Assembly: GCF_014252375.1 (NCBI RefSeq)
Contig: NZ_CP059221.1
Location: 1-64,000, forward strand
DNA length: 64,000 nucleotides
Source of the DNA: Blattabacterium cuenoti
Lineage (GTDB): Bacteria; Bacteroidota; Bacteroidia; Flavobacteriales; Blattabacteriaceae
Direction of reading: 5' to 3'
The notes beneath the pieces are model-generated. The model was not told the DNA's origin, ran no database searches, and worked only from the letters and a program-made list of their open reading frames with translations. The translations under genes were made by a program, and so were the position numbers. Positions 35,613-46,766 of the stretch are shown here, in pieces; the first letter of the stretch is position 1; every line of letters begins with the position of its first letter.

Positions 35613-38600
35613 ATGAACTTTTTTAAAAAAATATTTTTGTCTAATAAGACAACATCTATTTTATTATTATTATTATCATTATCAATGGCAATAGCTACAT
35701 TTGTAGAAAAAAAATATTCAACTGATATTGCTAAAATATTCATATATGAATCAAGATGGTTTGAGATTATTATTCTACTAATTTTAATTAATTTAATTGC
35801 AAATATATATAAATATAAATTATGGAAAAATAAAAAAATACCAGTTTTAATTTTTCATTTATCATTTATATTAATTATAATTGGAGGTTTTATATCAAGA
35901 TATTTCAGTTATGAAGGTATAATCTCCTTAAGAGAGGGAAATACAACTAATAAAGTTAAATCTCAAAAAAGTTATATAAAATTAGAAATTAAAAAAAAAA
36001 ATTATAAAAAATTTTTATACGATCCATATATACTTTCTAAGTATTATAACAATTATAATAAAAAATTTTTTTTTAATAAAAATCCGTTAAAAATAAGAAT
36101 TTTAAGATTTATTTCATGTCCAAAAATAATTTTATCAGAAAAAAATCCATTAGAAAAAATTATAAAAATTATATATATAGATAAAAATAGTAGAAAAGAA
36201 ACATTCATTAAAAATGGGGAAAGTATTGAAATAAATAAAATTCCTTTTTCTTTTAATAAAAAAATATCTAATGGAATTACAATTTTAGAAAAAAATGGGA
36301 TAACATATATAAAATCTTCATTTATTGGAAAAAAAATAAATATGATAAATGGAAAATCATATTTTATTATTAAAAATAAACCTGAAATACTAGAAAACAG
36401 ATGCTTATATGAAGTAAAAATTAATGAATATAAAAAAATTAATTGGGTAATACCTGAAGGTATTGTAAATGGAGAATTGAAATATATAGAATCATGTGAT
36501 GATAATGAAGAAAATAATAATTCTATTAATACTATAATAGCAGAAGTAATTTTTCAAAAAAAACGAAAAATAATAACATTTTCAGGTGGAAAAAATTTTA
36601 CTAAAATGAGTAATCCTATATTTATAAATAATTATAAAATATCTATAGGATATGGATCAAAATTATTGAATCTTCCATTCTATTTACATTTAAACAAATT
36701 TGAATTAAAAAATTATCCAGGTTCTGATCTTCCATCCTCTTTTATGAGTTACATAACTATTATAGATAGAAATATTAATCATAATCATTTGATTTATATG
36801 AATAACGTATTAAATTATAAAGGATATAGATTGTTTCAATCCGGATATGATTTTGATAAAAAAGGTACTCATATTTCTGTAAATAACGATTATTTAGGTA
36901 CTTTTATTTCTTATATAGGATATGCTGCTATGAGTATTGGAATGTTTATAAATTTGTTTTGGAAAGGAACTAGATTTTCATTTTTAATAAAAAAAATGTA
37001 TTTATTAAAAAATAAAAAAATACTACCATTTTTGATTATATTTTTTTTCATTTTTTTTGAAAAATCATATTCAAATGACGAAATAAACCATTATAAAAAA
37101 GATTATTATGATATAGAAACATTGTCAGATTATATAAATATTCCAAAAAATCATTCAGAAAATTTTGGTAAACTACTAATACAGGATTCTAAAGGAAGAA
37201 TTAAGCCAGTTAATACTATGGCAATAGAATTATTAAGAAAAATTTTTAAAAAAGATAATATAGGAAATTTAGATGCTAATCAATGGTTTATTTCTATTCA
37301 TCAAGATAATGTTTTTTGGATGAAAGTTCCTTTTATTAAAATAGATAAAAAAATAAAAAATAAAATACTAAAAAAAATAAGATTAAAAAATTATAAAAAA
37401 GATCATGTTTCTTTAATAAATTTTTATAAAATAGATCCGAATACATTAAAATTAAAATTTCTTCTAAAAGAGGATTATAAAAAATCTTTTTCTAAGAATC
37501 CAATTGATAGAAATGAATACGACAAATCAATAATAAATATAGCAGAAAGAATTGGAATTATTCATGAAATTTTTCAAGGAAAATATATCAGAATTTTTCC
37601 AATAATTAACGATTATAATAATACATGGTCAAGCTGGATAAGACCTGATAATAATAAATTATATCCATTAGGTTTATCAATGTTTAATAATTATTTAAAA
37701 TCTATATTTATTTCTCAAAATGAAAAAAACTGGGACATAGCAAATGAAGAAATAAATAGAATAAAATTGTTTCAAGTAAAGAATTCTAAAATAGCTCTAC
37801 CTTCAACTAATAAAATTAACGCAGAAATAATTTATAATAAATTAAATATATTTTACTATTTATCTTTTTTATACATGATATTAGGAGTAATTTTAATTAT
37901 AAATTCTTTTATAAAAATTTTTTTACAAAAAAATTTTTTAAATATATTACATAGTATATTATTAATTATTTTATCAATTTTATTTATAATAAATTCTGCT
38001 GGATTAATTACTAGATGGTATATATCTAATCACGCTCCATGGACAAATGGATACGAATCTGCAATATTTATTAGCTGGTGTGTATTAGGAGTAGGATTCT
38101 TATTTAAGAAAGATAAATTTTTGGTAGGAATAACATCTTTAATTTCATCTATTTTATTAATGATTGCACATGGAAGTGCAATGGATCCAGAAATAACAAA
38201 TTTAGTTCCAGTATTAAAATCATTTTGGTTAATTATACATGTTGCGACTATAGCGTCTAGCTATGGTTTTTTTTTTACTGGATCTGTATTAGGTTTTTTT
38301 GTATTAATATTTTTTATATTAAAAAAATTTTTTCCATATAAAAAAAATAAAATTTCTATTCAAATAGAAAGATTCACAATAATTAATGAATTATGTCTTA
38401 CTGTAGGTATATTTTTATTATCTATAGGAACATTTCTAGGATCAATTTGGGCTAATAATAGTTGGGGTAGATATTGGAGTTGGGATCCTAAAGAAACATG
38501 GGCCATGATTAGTATCATGATATACGCTTTTACCCTACATATTAGATTAATTCCATCAATGAAAAATAAAATTATTTTTAATTTTTTAAGTGTTTTATCA

Positions 38601-38780
38601 ATTAGTTCTATAATAATGACTTATTTTGGGGTTAATTATTATTTATCAGGTCTTCATTCATATGCAAAAGGTGATGCAGTATCTATACCAAATTGGATAT
38701 ATTTAAGTTTAATTATATTATTTATTGTTACAATAATAGCTTATTTTTTTGAAAAAAAAAATAAAAAAAATATTTTTTAA
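35613..38780 (+). CDS. Fused cytochrome c biogenesis protein CcsBA (system II)
   Basis: System II heme exporter and cytochrome c synthetase: it moves heme out and ligates it to CxxCH motifs. The 1055-residue protein fuses a ResB/CcsB-like N-terminal half (membrane helices near 10-30, 45-60 and 68-92, then a large soluble region) to a CcsA half with about eight helices (about 755-1050). The heme-handling WWD motif is clear as NNSWGRYWSWDPKETW near 948-963, and conserved His residues are visible in ISNHAPWTNGYES near 807-819 and LHSYAKGD near 1015. Such fusions are common in Bacteroidota. Its substrates in this window would be ActA and ActE. Confidence 0.92.
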   Translation: MNFFKKIFLSNKTTSILLLLLSLSMAIATFVEKKYSTDIAKIFIYESRWFEIIILLILINLIANIYKYKLWKNKKIPVLIFHLSFILIIIGGFISRYFSYEGIISLREGNTTNKVKSQKSYIKLEIKKKNYKKFLYDPYILSKYYNNYNKKFFFNKNPLKIRILRFISCPKIILSEKNPLEKIIKIIYIDKNSRKETFIKNGESIEINKIPFSFNKKISNGITILEKNGITYIKSSFIGKKINMINGKSYFIIKNKPEILENRCLYEVKINEYKKINWVIPEGIVNGELKYIESCDDNEENNNSINTIIAEVIFQKKRKIITFSGGKNFTKMSNPIFINNYKISIGYGSKLLNLPFYLHLNKFELKNYPGSDLPSSFMSYITIIDRNINHNHLIYMNNVLNYKGYRLFQSGYDFDKKGTHISVNNDYLGTFISYIGYAAMSIGMFINLFWKGTRFSFLIKKMYLLKNKKILPFLIIFFFIFFEKSYSNDEINHYKKDYYDIETLSDYINIPKNHSENFGKLLIQDSKGRIKPVNTMAIELLRKIFKKDNIGNLDANQWFISIHQDNVFWMKVPFIKIDKKIKNKILKKIRLKNYKKDHVSLINFYKIDPNTLKLKFLLKEDYKKSFSKNPIDRNEYDKSIINIAERIGIIHEIFQGKYIRIFPIINDYNNTWSSWIRPDNNKLYPLGLSMFNNYLKSIFISQNEKNWDIANEEINRIKLFQVKNSKIALPSTNKINAEIIYNKLNIFYYLSFLYMILGVILIINSFIKIFLQKNFLNILHSILLIILSILFIINSAGLITRWYISNHAPWTNGYESAIFISWCVLGVGFLFKKDKFLVGITSLISSILLMIAHGSAMDPEITNLVPVLKSFWLIIHVATIASSYGFFFTGSVLGFFVLIFFILKKFFPYKKNKISIQIERFTIINELCLTVGIFLLSIGTFLGSIWANNSWGRYWSWDPKETWAMISIMIYAFTLHIRLIPSMKNKIIFNFLSVLSISSIIMTYFGVNYYLSGLHSYAKGDAVSIPNWIYLSLIILFIVTIIAYFFEKKNKKNIF

Positions 38781-39542
38781 GTGTATAAAAAAAAAGGAAA
38801 AAATTTATTTAGAGACGTATTTGGAAATTTTTTTTTTGTAAAAAAATTTTTAATTTTTACTATTGGACTTATATCTTATTATAAATATAATGGATTTAAT
38901 AAATTATTATTGAAAGGGACAGAACATATTAAGAATCTACCTGAACAAAAAGTTCTTTTTGTTTCTAATCATCAAACTTATTTTGCAGACGTATTTGTCA
39001 TGTTTCATGTGTTTTGTAGTATAAAGAACGGTTTTATAAATACTATTAAAAACCCAATATATTTATTAAATCCAAAAGTAAATTTATATTATGTCGCAGA
39101 TGAAAAAACTATGAAAAAAAATTTTTTGTCAAAATTATTTATTTATTTAGGAGGAATTACTGTAAAAAGAACATGGAAAAAAAATAAAAAAGTTGATTGT
39201 TTATTATACATGTCAGAAATTTCTAAAATGGGAAAAGCATTAAATGATGGATGGTTAATCACCTTTCCACAAGGTACTACTAAAGCATTTGCACCTGGGA
39301 GAAGAGGTGTAGTACATATAATTAGAAAATATAATCCAATTGTTGTCCCTATTGTTATAGATGGATTTTATGATGCATATGATAAGATAGGAATTAATAT
39401 AAAAAAAAAAGAAATATTTAAAAAAATGATATTTAAAAAACCAATTAAAATAGATATTAAAAAAGAAACAACAGATAACATTATGGAAAAAATAATGGAT
39501 TCTATAGAACAATCTAATAAATACAAAATTAAAAATAAATAA
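38781..39542 (+). CDS. Lysophospholipid (1-acyl-glycerol-3-phosphate) acyltransferase
   Basis: PlsC-family acyltransferase, expected to make phosphatidic acid at the inner membrane. The 253-residue protein starts at GTG 38781, immediately after the CcsBA stop. The active-site block SNHQTYFADVFVMFHVF (about 54-70) has His and Asp separated by five residues rather than the classic HX4D; I recall the same spacing in Bacteroidota relatives, so it is probably not a defect. The substrate-binding block FPQGTTKAFAPGRRG near 161-175 corresponds to FPEGTRS. No alternative ATG fits. It may be translated by coupling to the upstream gene. Confidence 0.87.
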   Translation: MYKKKGKNLFRDVFGNFFFVKKFLIFTIGLISYYKYNGFNKLLLKGTEHIKNLPEQKVLFVSNHQTYFADVFVMFHVFCSIKNGFINTIKNPIYLLNPKVNLYYVADEKTMKKNFLSKLFIYLGGITVKRTWKKNKKVDCLLYMSEISKMGKALNDGWLITFPQGTTKAFAPGRRGVVHIIRKYNPIVVPIVIDGFYDAYDKIGINIKKKEIFKKMIFKKPIKIDIKKETTDNIMEKIMDSIEQSNKYKIKNK

Positions 39543-39582
39543 TAATAATAATTAATTAATTTATTAATAATTTCATTTTATT

Positions 39583-42258
39583 ATGAAATACGAAAAAATA
39601 AAAAATATTTTTATTGATTTTTTTAAAAAAAAAAAACATAAAATATATCCTTCTTTTCCAATTTGTTTAAATGATAACTCGTCTAGTTTTTTTGTTAATT
39701 CAGGAATGAATTATTTTAAGGATTATTTTTTAGGATATAAAATTTCAAATTATTTAAGAGTAGCGAATATACAAAGATGTATTAGGGTTACTGGAAAACA
39801 TAATGATTTTAAACAAGTTGGGTATGATAACTATCACCATACAATGTTTGAAATGATGGGAAATTGGTCATTTGGAGATTATTCAAGAAAAAAGGCTATA
39901 GAATGGGCATGGGAATTATTAGTAAATAAATATGGTATATCTCAAAACGATATATATGTTACTATATTTAAAGGAGATAATAAAGATAAATTATTATTAG
40001 ATGACGAAAGTTTAAAATACTGGAAAAATTTTGTTAATAAAGATCATATACTTTTTTTTGGAAAAAAAGATAATTTTTGGGAAATGGGTGATAATGGACC
40101 ATGCGGCCCATGCACAGAAATTCATATAGATTTACGTAATAATAAAGAAAAATCAATAATTTCAGGAAAAAATCTTGTAAACCAAAACCATCCTAAAGTA
40201 ATAGAAATATGGAACATAGTTTTTATAGAATTTTTAAGAAATTTTGATAACAAATTAATATCTCTTGAGACAAAACATGTTGATACTGGAATGGGTTTAG
40301 AAAGATTATGTATGGTATTGCAAAAAAAAAGTTCTAGTTATGAAACTGATATATTTTATCCAATTATTAATTCAATAAAAGAAAACATAATTTACAAAAA
40401 TTTAAATTTAAAACAAAAAATTTCCATACAAATAATAGCAGATCATTTAAGAGCTGTAATTTTTTCTATATATGATGGACAAACTCCATCAAATAAAGAA
40501 TCTGGTTATATAATAAGAAAAATATTACGTAGGGCAATTATTCACGCTTATTTTTATTTAAAAATAAAAGATCCTTTTATATATACTTTTTCTGATATTA
40601 TTATAAAAAAATTTTTACCAAAAAATATAAATAAAAAAAAATATATAATTGATACAATTAAAGAAGAAGAAATTTTATTTATTAATGTTATTAAAAATGG
40701 ATATAAAAAAATACATCATATTATTGAATACACTAAAGAAAATAAAGAAAAAATTGTTGATGGAAATATAATATTTAAATTACATGATACTTATGGATTT
40801 CCATCAGAAATATCTAAAATATTTGTAAAAAAACACAATTTATCAGTTGATGAAAAAACATTAAAAAAAAGATTATTAGAACAAAAAAATAAATCTAAAA
40901 AATATAACAATATAAATATAATTTTAAGTCCTTGGATATATTTAAATAATAAAAATAAGTATGATAAAATTAATAATTCGTTTATAGGATATAATACATT
41001 GAATTGTGATATATATATAATAAAATATAGAAAAATTTTTTATAAATTAGAAGAAAGAAATTACTATGAATTAGTATTTAATAAAACACCTTTTTATCCT
41101 GAAAGTGGTGGACAAATAGGTGATACTGGTTTCATAAAAAATAATTATGAAAAAATTGATATTATTAATACAATTACTGTAAATGATGATATTATACATA
41201 TTGTAAATAAATTACCACATAATATTAACTCTATTTTTAACTCATTTGTTGATAAAAATAAAAGGATGGAAATAGAATGTAATCATACATCTACTCATTT
41301 GTTATTATTTACACTAAAAAAAATATTAGGTGATCATGTTAAACAAAAAGGGTCTTATATAAATAATAATTATCTAAGATTTGATTTTTCTCATAATGAA
41401 AAAATATCTTATGAAAAATTAATTTATATTGAAAATTTTGTACAAGAGTTAATTTTTTCTTCTATTCCTATAAAAGAAAAACAATTTTCTTCTTTTAAAG
41501 AAATTAAAAATTTTATATCTTTTTTTGATAAAGAAAAATATAAAAATTATAAAAAATTACGTGTAATCTCTTTTGGAGATTCACATGAACTTTGCATAGG
41601 AACACATGTAAAAAATACTGGATCAATTCAAATATTTAAAATATTGTCAGAAAATTCCTCTTCTTATGGAATAAGAAGAATTAAAGCAATAACTTATAAA
41701 AAAGCAATTAAATATTTAATAAATTCTTATTATAAATTTAGTAATTTAAAGAAAAATTTTAATTGTAATAATATATCAAAAATGATAATTCATCTTAAAG
41801 ATAAAAATAAAAATCTTGAAAAAAAGATATCAAAAATATTTTTAGAAAAGATAAAAAATATTAAAGATGAATATAAAACAAAAATTATATATTTAAATGA
41901 TATAAAATATATATGTAATATATATTATAAAGAAGAAAATAAAAATGAGAATCTTTTCAAAAAAATTGGTATGGATTTAGTAAAAGAAATTTCAAACCTA
42001 TTTATGTTCACTGGATTCATAAAAAATGGAAAATATTTTATTTTTATTTTTATATCATATAATTTAATAAAAAATAAAGAAATTAATGCCAATGAAATAA
42101 TGAAAAAAATTGTTAAAAATAAATATAAAACAAAACCATTGGGAAAAAATAATTTTTCTTTTATGATTGGTAATAATAAAAATGAAATAAAATATATATT
42201 AAATGATATGATTAAATATATAAAAGAAAAATTTTCTAAAAAAATAATTTTAAATTAA
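39583..42258 (+). CDS. alaS: Alanine-tRNA ligase
   Basis: Charges tRNA-Ala and edits mischarged Ser/Gly. The 891-residue protein has the class II core: FINSGMNYFKDYF-like motif 1 region near 35-48, QRCIRVTGKHNDFKQVG near 64-80, HHTMFEMMGNWSFGDY near 86-101, and WEMGDNGPCGPCTEIHID near 166-183. The editing domain zinc ligands are seen in CNHTSTHLLLFTL near 566-578 and the CIGTHVKNTG region near 671. A coiled segment and C-terminal Ala domain complete the usual architecture. The C-terminal third is strongly K/N/I biased but length is normal. Confidence 0.96.
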   Translation: MKYEKIKNIFIDFFKKKKHKIYPSFPICLNDNSSSFFVNSGMNYFKDYFLGYKISNYLRVANIQRCIRVTGKHNDFKQVGYDNYHHTMFEMMGNWSFGDYSRKKAIEWAWELLVNKYGISQNDIYVTIFKGDNKDKLLLDDESLKYWKNFVNKDHILFFGKKDNFWEMGDNGPCGPCTEIHIDLRNNKEKSIISGKNLVNQNHPKVIEIWNIVFIEFLRNFDNKLISLETKHVDTGMGLERLCMVLQKKSSSYETDIFYPIINSIKENIIYKNLNLKQKISIQIIADHLRAVIFSIYDGQTPSNKESGYIIRKILRRAIIHAYFYLKIKDPFIYTFSDIIIKKFLPKNINKKKYIIDTIKEEEILFINVIKNGYKKIHHIIEYTKENKEKIVDGNIIFKLHDTYGFPSEISKIFVKKHNLSVDEKTLKKRLLEQKNKSKKYNNINIILSPWIYLNNKNKYDKINNSFIGYNTLNCDIYIIKYRKIFYKLEERNYYELVFNKTPFYPESGGQIGDTGFIKNNYEKIDIINTITVNDDIIHIVNKLPHNINSIFNSFVDKNKRMEIECNHTSTHLLLFTLKKILGDHVKQKGSYINNNYLRFDFSHNEKISYEKLIYIENFVQELIFSSIPIKEKQFSSFKEIKNFISFFDKEKYKNYKKLRVISFGDSHELCIGTHVKNTGSIQIFKILSENSSSYGIRRIKAITYKKAIKYLINSYYKFSNLKKNFNCNNISKMIIHLKDKNKNLEKKISKIFLEKIKNIKDEYKTKIIYLNDIKYICNIYYKEENKNENLFKKIGMDLVKEISNLFMFTGFIKNGKYFIFIFISYNLIKNKEINANEIMKKIVKNKYKTKPLGKNNFSFMIGNNKNEIKYILNDMIKYIKEKFSKKIILN

Positions 42259-42299
42259 AATTTTTAAAATGTTTAAATTTAATAAAATGAAATTATCAT

Positions 42300-45017
42300 A
42301 TGGATGATAGATTTTCTTTTCTAAAAGATATTCATTTTATAGAATACTTGTACAAAAAATACAAAATTGATCCTAATTCTATAGAATCAAGTTGGAATTA
42401 TTTTTTTAACGGATTTGATTTTGGAAAAAAAAATTTAAAAAATAATGAATCATTAATTTATAAAGATTTAATAAATAAAGAATATTCTGTATTTAACTTA
42501 ATTCAATCTTATAAAAATATAGGTCATTTTTATACAAATATAAATCCACTAAAAGAATGTAAAAATAATTTAAAAATAAAAGAATTTGGATTTTCTGAAA
42601 ATGATTTTGAAAATTTATTTGAATCAGGAAAATTAATAAATATTGGAAAATCATCATTAAAAAAAATTATCAATTTTTTAGAAAAAATTTATTGTGGTTC
42701 TATAGGTATAGAATATTCACATATATATGATAAAAATAAAATTAATTGGATAGAAAAAAAATTTATTAAAAATAAATTAATGTCTTTTTCTTCAAAAGAA
42801 AAAAAATTTTTTTTGAAAAAACTTAATGAATCTACAAAATTTGAAAATTTTGTTCATACTAAGTTTACAGGACAAAAAAGATTTTCTATAGAAGGTAATG
42901 ATTCAATTATTATTCTTTTAGAAGAAATGATTAAATATTCTTCTAAAAATTATTCAACTAAAGAATTTATTTTAGGAATGTCACATAGAGGTAGATTAAA
43001 TATTCTTTCTAATTTCTTAGAAAAAGATTTATCTAAAATATTTAGTGAATTCCAAGACAAAGAATATGAAAATAATATATTTTCAGGAGATGTAAAATAT
43101 CATATGGGGTATAGTGGGGAAAAAAATATAGAAGAACTTAATAAAATAATTAATATTTATTTATTACCTAATCCATCACATTTAGAATCTGTAGACCCTA
43201 TTGTTGAAGGTATGACTCGTGCAAAAATTGATACAATTCATAATAAAAATCATTATAATATAATTCCAGTTTTAATTCATGGTGATGCGGCTTTATCTGC
43301 TCAAGGAATTATATATGAAGTACTTCAATTATCTAAATTAAAAGGATATAAAACTGGAGGAACAATTCATATTGTTATTAATAATCAAATAGGATTTACT
43401 ACAAGTGTTATTGAAGGACGTTCTAGTTTATATTGTACTGATATAGCAAAAATAATATCATCTCCTATTTTGCATGTCAACGCAGATGATGTTGAATCTG
43501 TAGCTAAATCAATACGATTTGCAATAGATTTTAGAATGAATTATAAGGAAGATATTTTTATAGATTTAGTTGGATACAGAAGGCATGGACATAATGAAGG
43601 TGATGATCCTAGATTTACCCAGCCTATTTTATATAAAAAAATATTTACACATCCTAGTTGTTATGAGTTATATAAAATTAAATTAAAAAAAGAAAATATT
43701 ATAAATGATGATTACATAATAGATATAGAAAAAAAATATACAAAAATTCTTATAAAGAAATATGATGAATCAAAGAATATAAAAAAAAATGTTTTAATTC
43801 CATTTTTACACAAAGAATTTAAAGATATTCCTTTTGTTTTTGAAGAAAAAGAGTTTTTTAAAAAAATTGATACAAAATTTCCAATTAAAAATATATTTAA
43901 TATTTCAAAAAATATATTTTCTCTTCCCAAAGAAAAAACTTTTTTAAAAAAAACAATATCTATTTTTTTTAATAGATTAGAGATGTTAAAAAAAAATTTG
44001 ATAGACTGGAGTATGGCTGAAATATTAGCTTATGGGACATTATTATACGAAGGATATTCCATTCGGCTATCTGGAGAAGATGTAGCTAGAGGCACTTTTT
44101 CTCAACGTCATATAACAGTAAAAACAGAAGAAGAAGAAGAGATTATAATTCTTAATAAAAAATTTAATAATAAACAAGGAAAAATAGAAATATACAATTC
44201 TCCGTTATCAGAATATGGAGTATTAGGATTTGATTATGGATATTCAATGGTTACTCCAAATACTCTAACTATATGGGAAGCTCAATTTGGAGATTTCAGT
44301 AACGGATGTCAAATAATAATAGATCAATACATTTCTTCAGGAGAAGAAAAATGGAAAATACAAAATGGTATAGTATTGTTGTTACCTCATGGTTACGAAG
44401 GACAAGGTCCTGAACATTCATCTGCAAGGATAGAAAGATATTTACAACTATGTGCAAAAAATAATTTATTTATAGCAAATTGTACATATCCTTCTAATTT
44501 TTATCATTTACTAAGAAGACACATGAAACTAAAATTTAGAAAACCACTTATAATATTCACTCCAAAAAGTTTATTAAGGAATAAAAAATGTTTATCCTCT
44601 ATAGAGGATCTATCTAATGGATCTTTTGAAGAAATTGTAGATGACAATTCAATATCAGATTATAAAAAAATAAAAAGAATAATTCTTTGCTCTGGAAAAA
44701 TATATTATGATTTATTAAATAAAAAAGAATCAATTAAAGATTATAAAACTGCATTGATTAGAATAGAACAAATTTATCCTTTAAATATTAAAAAGATTAA
44801 AAATATTTTAGATAAATATGAATATAAAAAAGACATATTTTGGGTACAAGAAGAGCCTGAAAATATGGGATTATGGAGTTTTATTTTAAGAAAAATTGGA
44901 AATATAATTAAAATTAAATTAATATCTCCAATAGAAAATTCTAGTCCTTCTGCAGGATCTTATATTAACTTTATAAAAATTAAAAATAAAGTATTAGAAA
45001 AATCTTTTATTTTTTAG
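42300..45017 (+). CDS. sucA: 2-oxoglutarate dehydrogenase E1 component
   Basis: TPP-dependent E1 of the 2-oxoglutarate dehydrogenase complex in the TCA cycle. The 905-residue protein opens with the SucA-specific N-terminal motif, here FIEYLYKKYKIDPNSIESSW (14-33). Core features include LGMSHRGRLNILSNFL near 227-242, the TPP-binding VLIHGDAALSAQGIIYEV near 330-347 with INNQIGFTTS near 362-371, and the transketolase-like GEDVARGTFSQRH near 593-605 and LLPHGYEGQGPEHSSARIER near 699-718. It is followed 16 bp later by sucB. Length is typical. Together with SucC and Mdh it supports a working oxidative TCA branch. Confidence 0.97.
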   Translation: MDDRFSFLKDIHFIEYLYKKYKIDPNSIESSWNYFFNGFDFGKKNLKNNESLIYKDLINKEYSVFNLIQSYKNIGHFYTNINPLKECKNNLKIKEFGFSENDFENLFESGKLINIGKSSLKKIINFLEKIYCGSIGIEYSHIYDKNKINWIEKKFIKNKLMSFSSKEKKFFLKKLNESTKFENFVHTKFTGQKRFSIEGNDSIIILLEEMIKYSSKNYSTKEFILGMSHRGRLNILSNFLEKDLSKIFSEFQDKEYENNIFSGDVKYHMGYSGEKNIEELNKIINIYLLPNPSHLESVDPIVEGMTRAKIDTIHNKNHYNIIPVLIHGDAALSAQGIIYEVLQLSKLKGYKTGGTIHIVINNQIGFTTSVIEGRSSLYCTDIAKIISSPILHVNADDVESVAKSIRFAIDFRMNYKEDIFIDLVGYRRHGHNEGDDPRFTQPILYKKIFTHPSCYELYKIKLKKENIINDDYIIDIEKKYTKILIKKYDESKNIKKNVLIPFLHKEFKDIPFVFEEKEFFKKIDTKFPIKNIFNISKNIFSLPKEKTFLKKTISIFFNRLEMLKKNLIDWSMAEILAYGTLLYEGYSIRLSGEDVARGTFSQRHITVKTEEEEEIIILNKKFNNKQGKIEIYNSPLSEYGVLGFDYGYSMVTPNTLTIWEAQFGDFSNGCQIIIDQYISSGEEKWKIQNGIVLLLPHGYEGQGPEHSSARIERYLQLCAKNNLFIANCTYPSNFYHLLRRHMKLKFRKPLIIFTPKSLLRNKKCLSSIEDLSNGSFEEIVDDNSISDYKKIKRIILCSGKIYYDLLNKKESIKDYKTALIRIEQIYPLNIKKIKNILDKYEYKKDIFWVQEEPENMGLWSFILRKIGNIIKIKLISPIENSSPSAGSYINFIKIKNKVLEKSFIF

Positions 45018-45033
45018 TTAAATTCAAATAATT

Positions 45034-46185
45034 ATGATAATAGAAATAAAAGCGCCCTCACCTGGAGAATCAATTACAGAAGTAGAAATATCTTCTTGGC
45101 TTGTAAAAAATGGAGATTATGTAAAAAAAGGACAACTTATAGCAGAAATTGATTCTGATAAAGCTACTTTAGAAATTTTTTCTGAAGAAAATGGAATAAT
45201 AAGTATTTTATATAAAAAAAATACTAAAATCTCAGTTGGAGATACTATATGTTTAATAAATACTGAAAATATAAAAAAAAAATCTAATATAATAAAAAAA
45301 ATAGCATCTCCAGCTTCTGAAAAAATATTAAGAGAAAAAAATATATTAAAAAAAAACGTTGAAGGAACAGGAAAAAAAGGAAGAATAACGAAAAAAGATT
45401 GCATAGAACATGTTGTATGTAATTTACAAATCAATGAAAATGTAATAAGAAAAGAAACTAAAACACCTTTATCTTCTTTAAGAAAAAAATTATCTGAAAG
45501 ATTAGTTAATGTTAAGAATAATTCAGCAATATTAACTACTTTTAATGAAATTAATATGCAAGAAGTTTTTTATATAAGAGAAAAATATAAAAATATTTTT
45601 AAAAAAAAACATGGGGTAAATTTAGGATTTATGTCATTTTTTACATTATCTTGTATAAGAGCATTAAAGTTATATCCAGATGTTAATTCAATGATTGATA
45701 AAGAAAATAATAAAGTAAACTTTAATTATTTTGATATTAGTATTGCAATATCTGGTCCAAAAGGATTAATGGTTCCTGTAATAAGAAATGTTCAAAAATT
45801 ATCTTTTTTGGAAATAGAAAAAGAAATAGATAGACTATTAAAAAAAGTAAAAAATGGAACAATATCTATAGATGACATGAAAGGTGGAACTTTTACAATT
45901 ACTAATGGTGGTATTTTTGGATCAATGTTATCTACTCCAATTATAAATCCACCTCAAAGTGCTATTTTAGGAATGCATAAAATCATAGATAGAGTTGTAG
46001 TAATTAATAATTCCATAAAAATATGTCCTATTATGTATGTAGCTTTGTCATATGATCATAGAATTATTGATGGAAGAGAATCAGTTGGATTTTTATCTTG
46101 TATTAAAGAAACAGTTGAAAATCCTATAAAATTTTTAATGAATGAAAATGAAAAAAATATCCCAAATATTCTAAAAATTTTATAA
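45034..46185 (+). CDS. sucB: 2-oxoglutarate dehydrogenase E2 (dihydrolipoamide succinyltransferase)
   Basis: E2 core of the 2-oxoglutarate dehydrogenase complex. The 383-residue protein has one lipoyl domain with the modified lysine in EIDSDKATLEI (about 38-48), an E1/E3-binding segment with VEGTGKKGRITKKD near 109-122, and the catalytic domain ending with LSYDHRIIDGRESVGFL near 341-357. The motif-bearing His is in DHRIIDG. The C-terminus carries about ten extra residues after the usual end. It lies 16 bp after sucA, forming the classic sucAB pair, which separates it from the other E2 at 5993-7183. Confidence 0.95.
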   Translation: MIIEIKAPSPGESITEVEISSWLVKNGDYVKKGQLIAEIDSDKATLEIFSEENGIISILYKKNTKISVGDTICLINTENIKKKSNIIKKIASPASEKILREKNILKKNVEGTGKKGRITKKDCIEHVVCNLQINENVIRKETKTPLSSLRKKLSERLVNVKNNSAILTTFNEINMQEVFYIREKYKNIFKKKHGVNLGFMSFFTLSCIRALKLYPDVNSMIDKENNKVNFNYFDISIAISGPKGLMVPVIRNVQKLSFLEIEKEIDRLLKKVKNGTISIDDMKGGTFTITNGGIFGSMLSTPIINPPQSAILGMHKIIDRVVVINNSIKICPIMYVALSYDHRIIDGRESVGFLSCIKETVENPIKFLMNENEKNIPNILKIL

Positions 46186-46761
46186 TCTTTTTCTAAAATT
46201 TCTAAAAACAGGATTTTGAATATTTCTAAATCCAATATTTGATTTTTTTATTTGATTTTTTACTATATTTATTTGATCACGTAATATTCCAGATTTATCA
46301 ATATTTTTTGCTTCTAATAAGAATAATTTTGCTTTTTCTTTATTTCCCTTTGATAAATAAACTATTGCTAAATTTAATTTAGCGATAGCTATATTATATT
46401 TAAATTTCAATCCATGAACTAAAGATTTTTTTATATAAAATTCTGACTTATTTATATCTTTTTCTAAAAAAAGTATTCCATTTAAAAAATAAAAATAAGC
46501 TATTTGATTTTTTGTAAGTTGAATATAAGGATTTTTAATATAACCTAAATATTTTTCTAATCCTTTCATATCTTTTTTACCTGCTTTTATAAATGCCATT
46601 AATAAAAATTCATTTTTAAATACAAAAAAAAGAAAAAGTAAACTTATCGTAAATAATATGAAACTAAATAAATAATTTTTTTTTATTACAAAAAAGAAAA
46701 TAGATAATAAAAAAATTAATATAGATATTATAGTTTTTGTATATTTATTGTTTATTATCAT
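46180..46761 (-). CDS. Membrane-anchored TPR-like protein, function unknown
   Basis: The 193-residue protein has two adjacent N-terminal hydrophobic helices (about 9-28 and 30-50) followed by a soluble helical region. Segments such as NQIAYFYFLNGILFLEKDINKSEFYIKKSL (85-114) and IAIAKLNLAIVYLSKGNKEKAKLFLLEAK look like two tetratricopeptide repeats. No catalytic motif is visible. It overlaps convergent sucB by 6 bp and lies 5 bp downstream of the esterase gene on the same strand. A protein-protein interaction role at the inner membrane is inference from the repeats only. Confidence 0.65.
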   Translation of the reverse strand: MIINNKYTKTIISILIFLLSIFFFVIKKNYLFSFILFTISLLFLFFVFKNEFLLMAFIKAGKKDMKGLEKYLGYIKNPYIQLTKNQIAYFYFLNGILFLEKDINKSEFYIKKSLVHGLKFKYNIAIAKLNLAIVYLSKGNKEKAKLFLLEAKNIDKSGILRDQINIVKNQIKKSNIGFRNIQNPVFRNFRKRL

Positions 46762-46766
46762 ATATA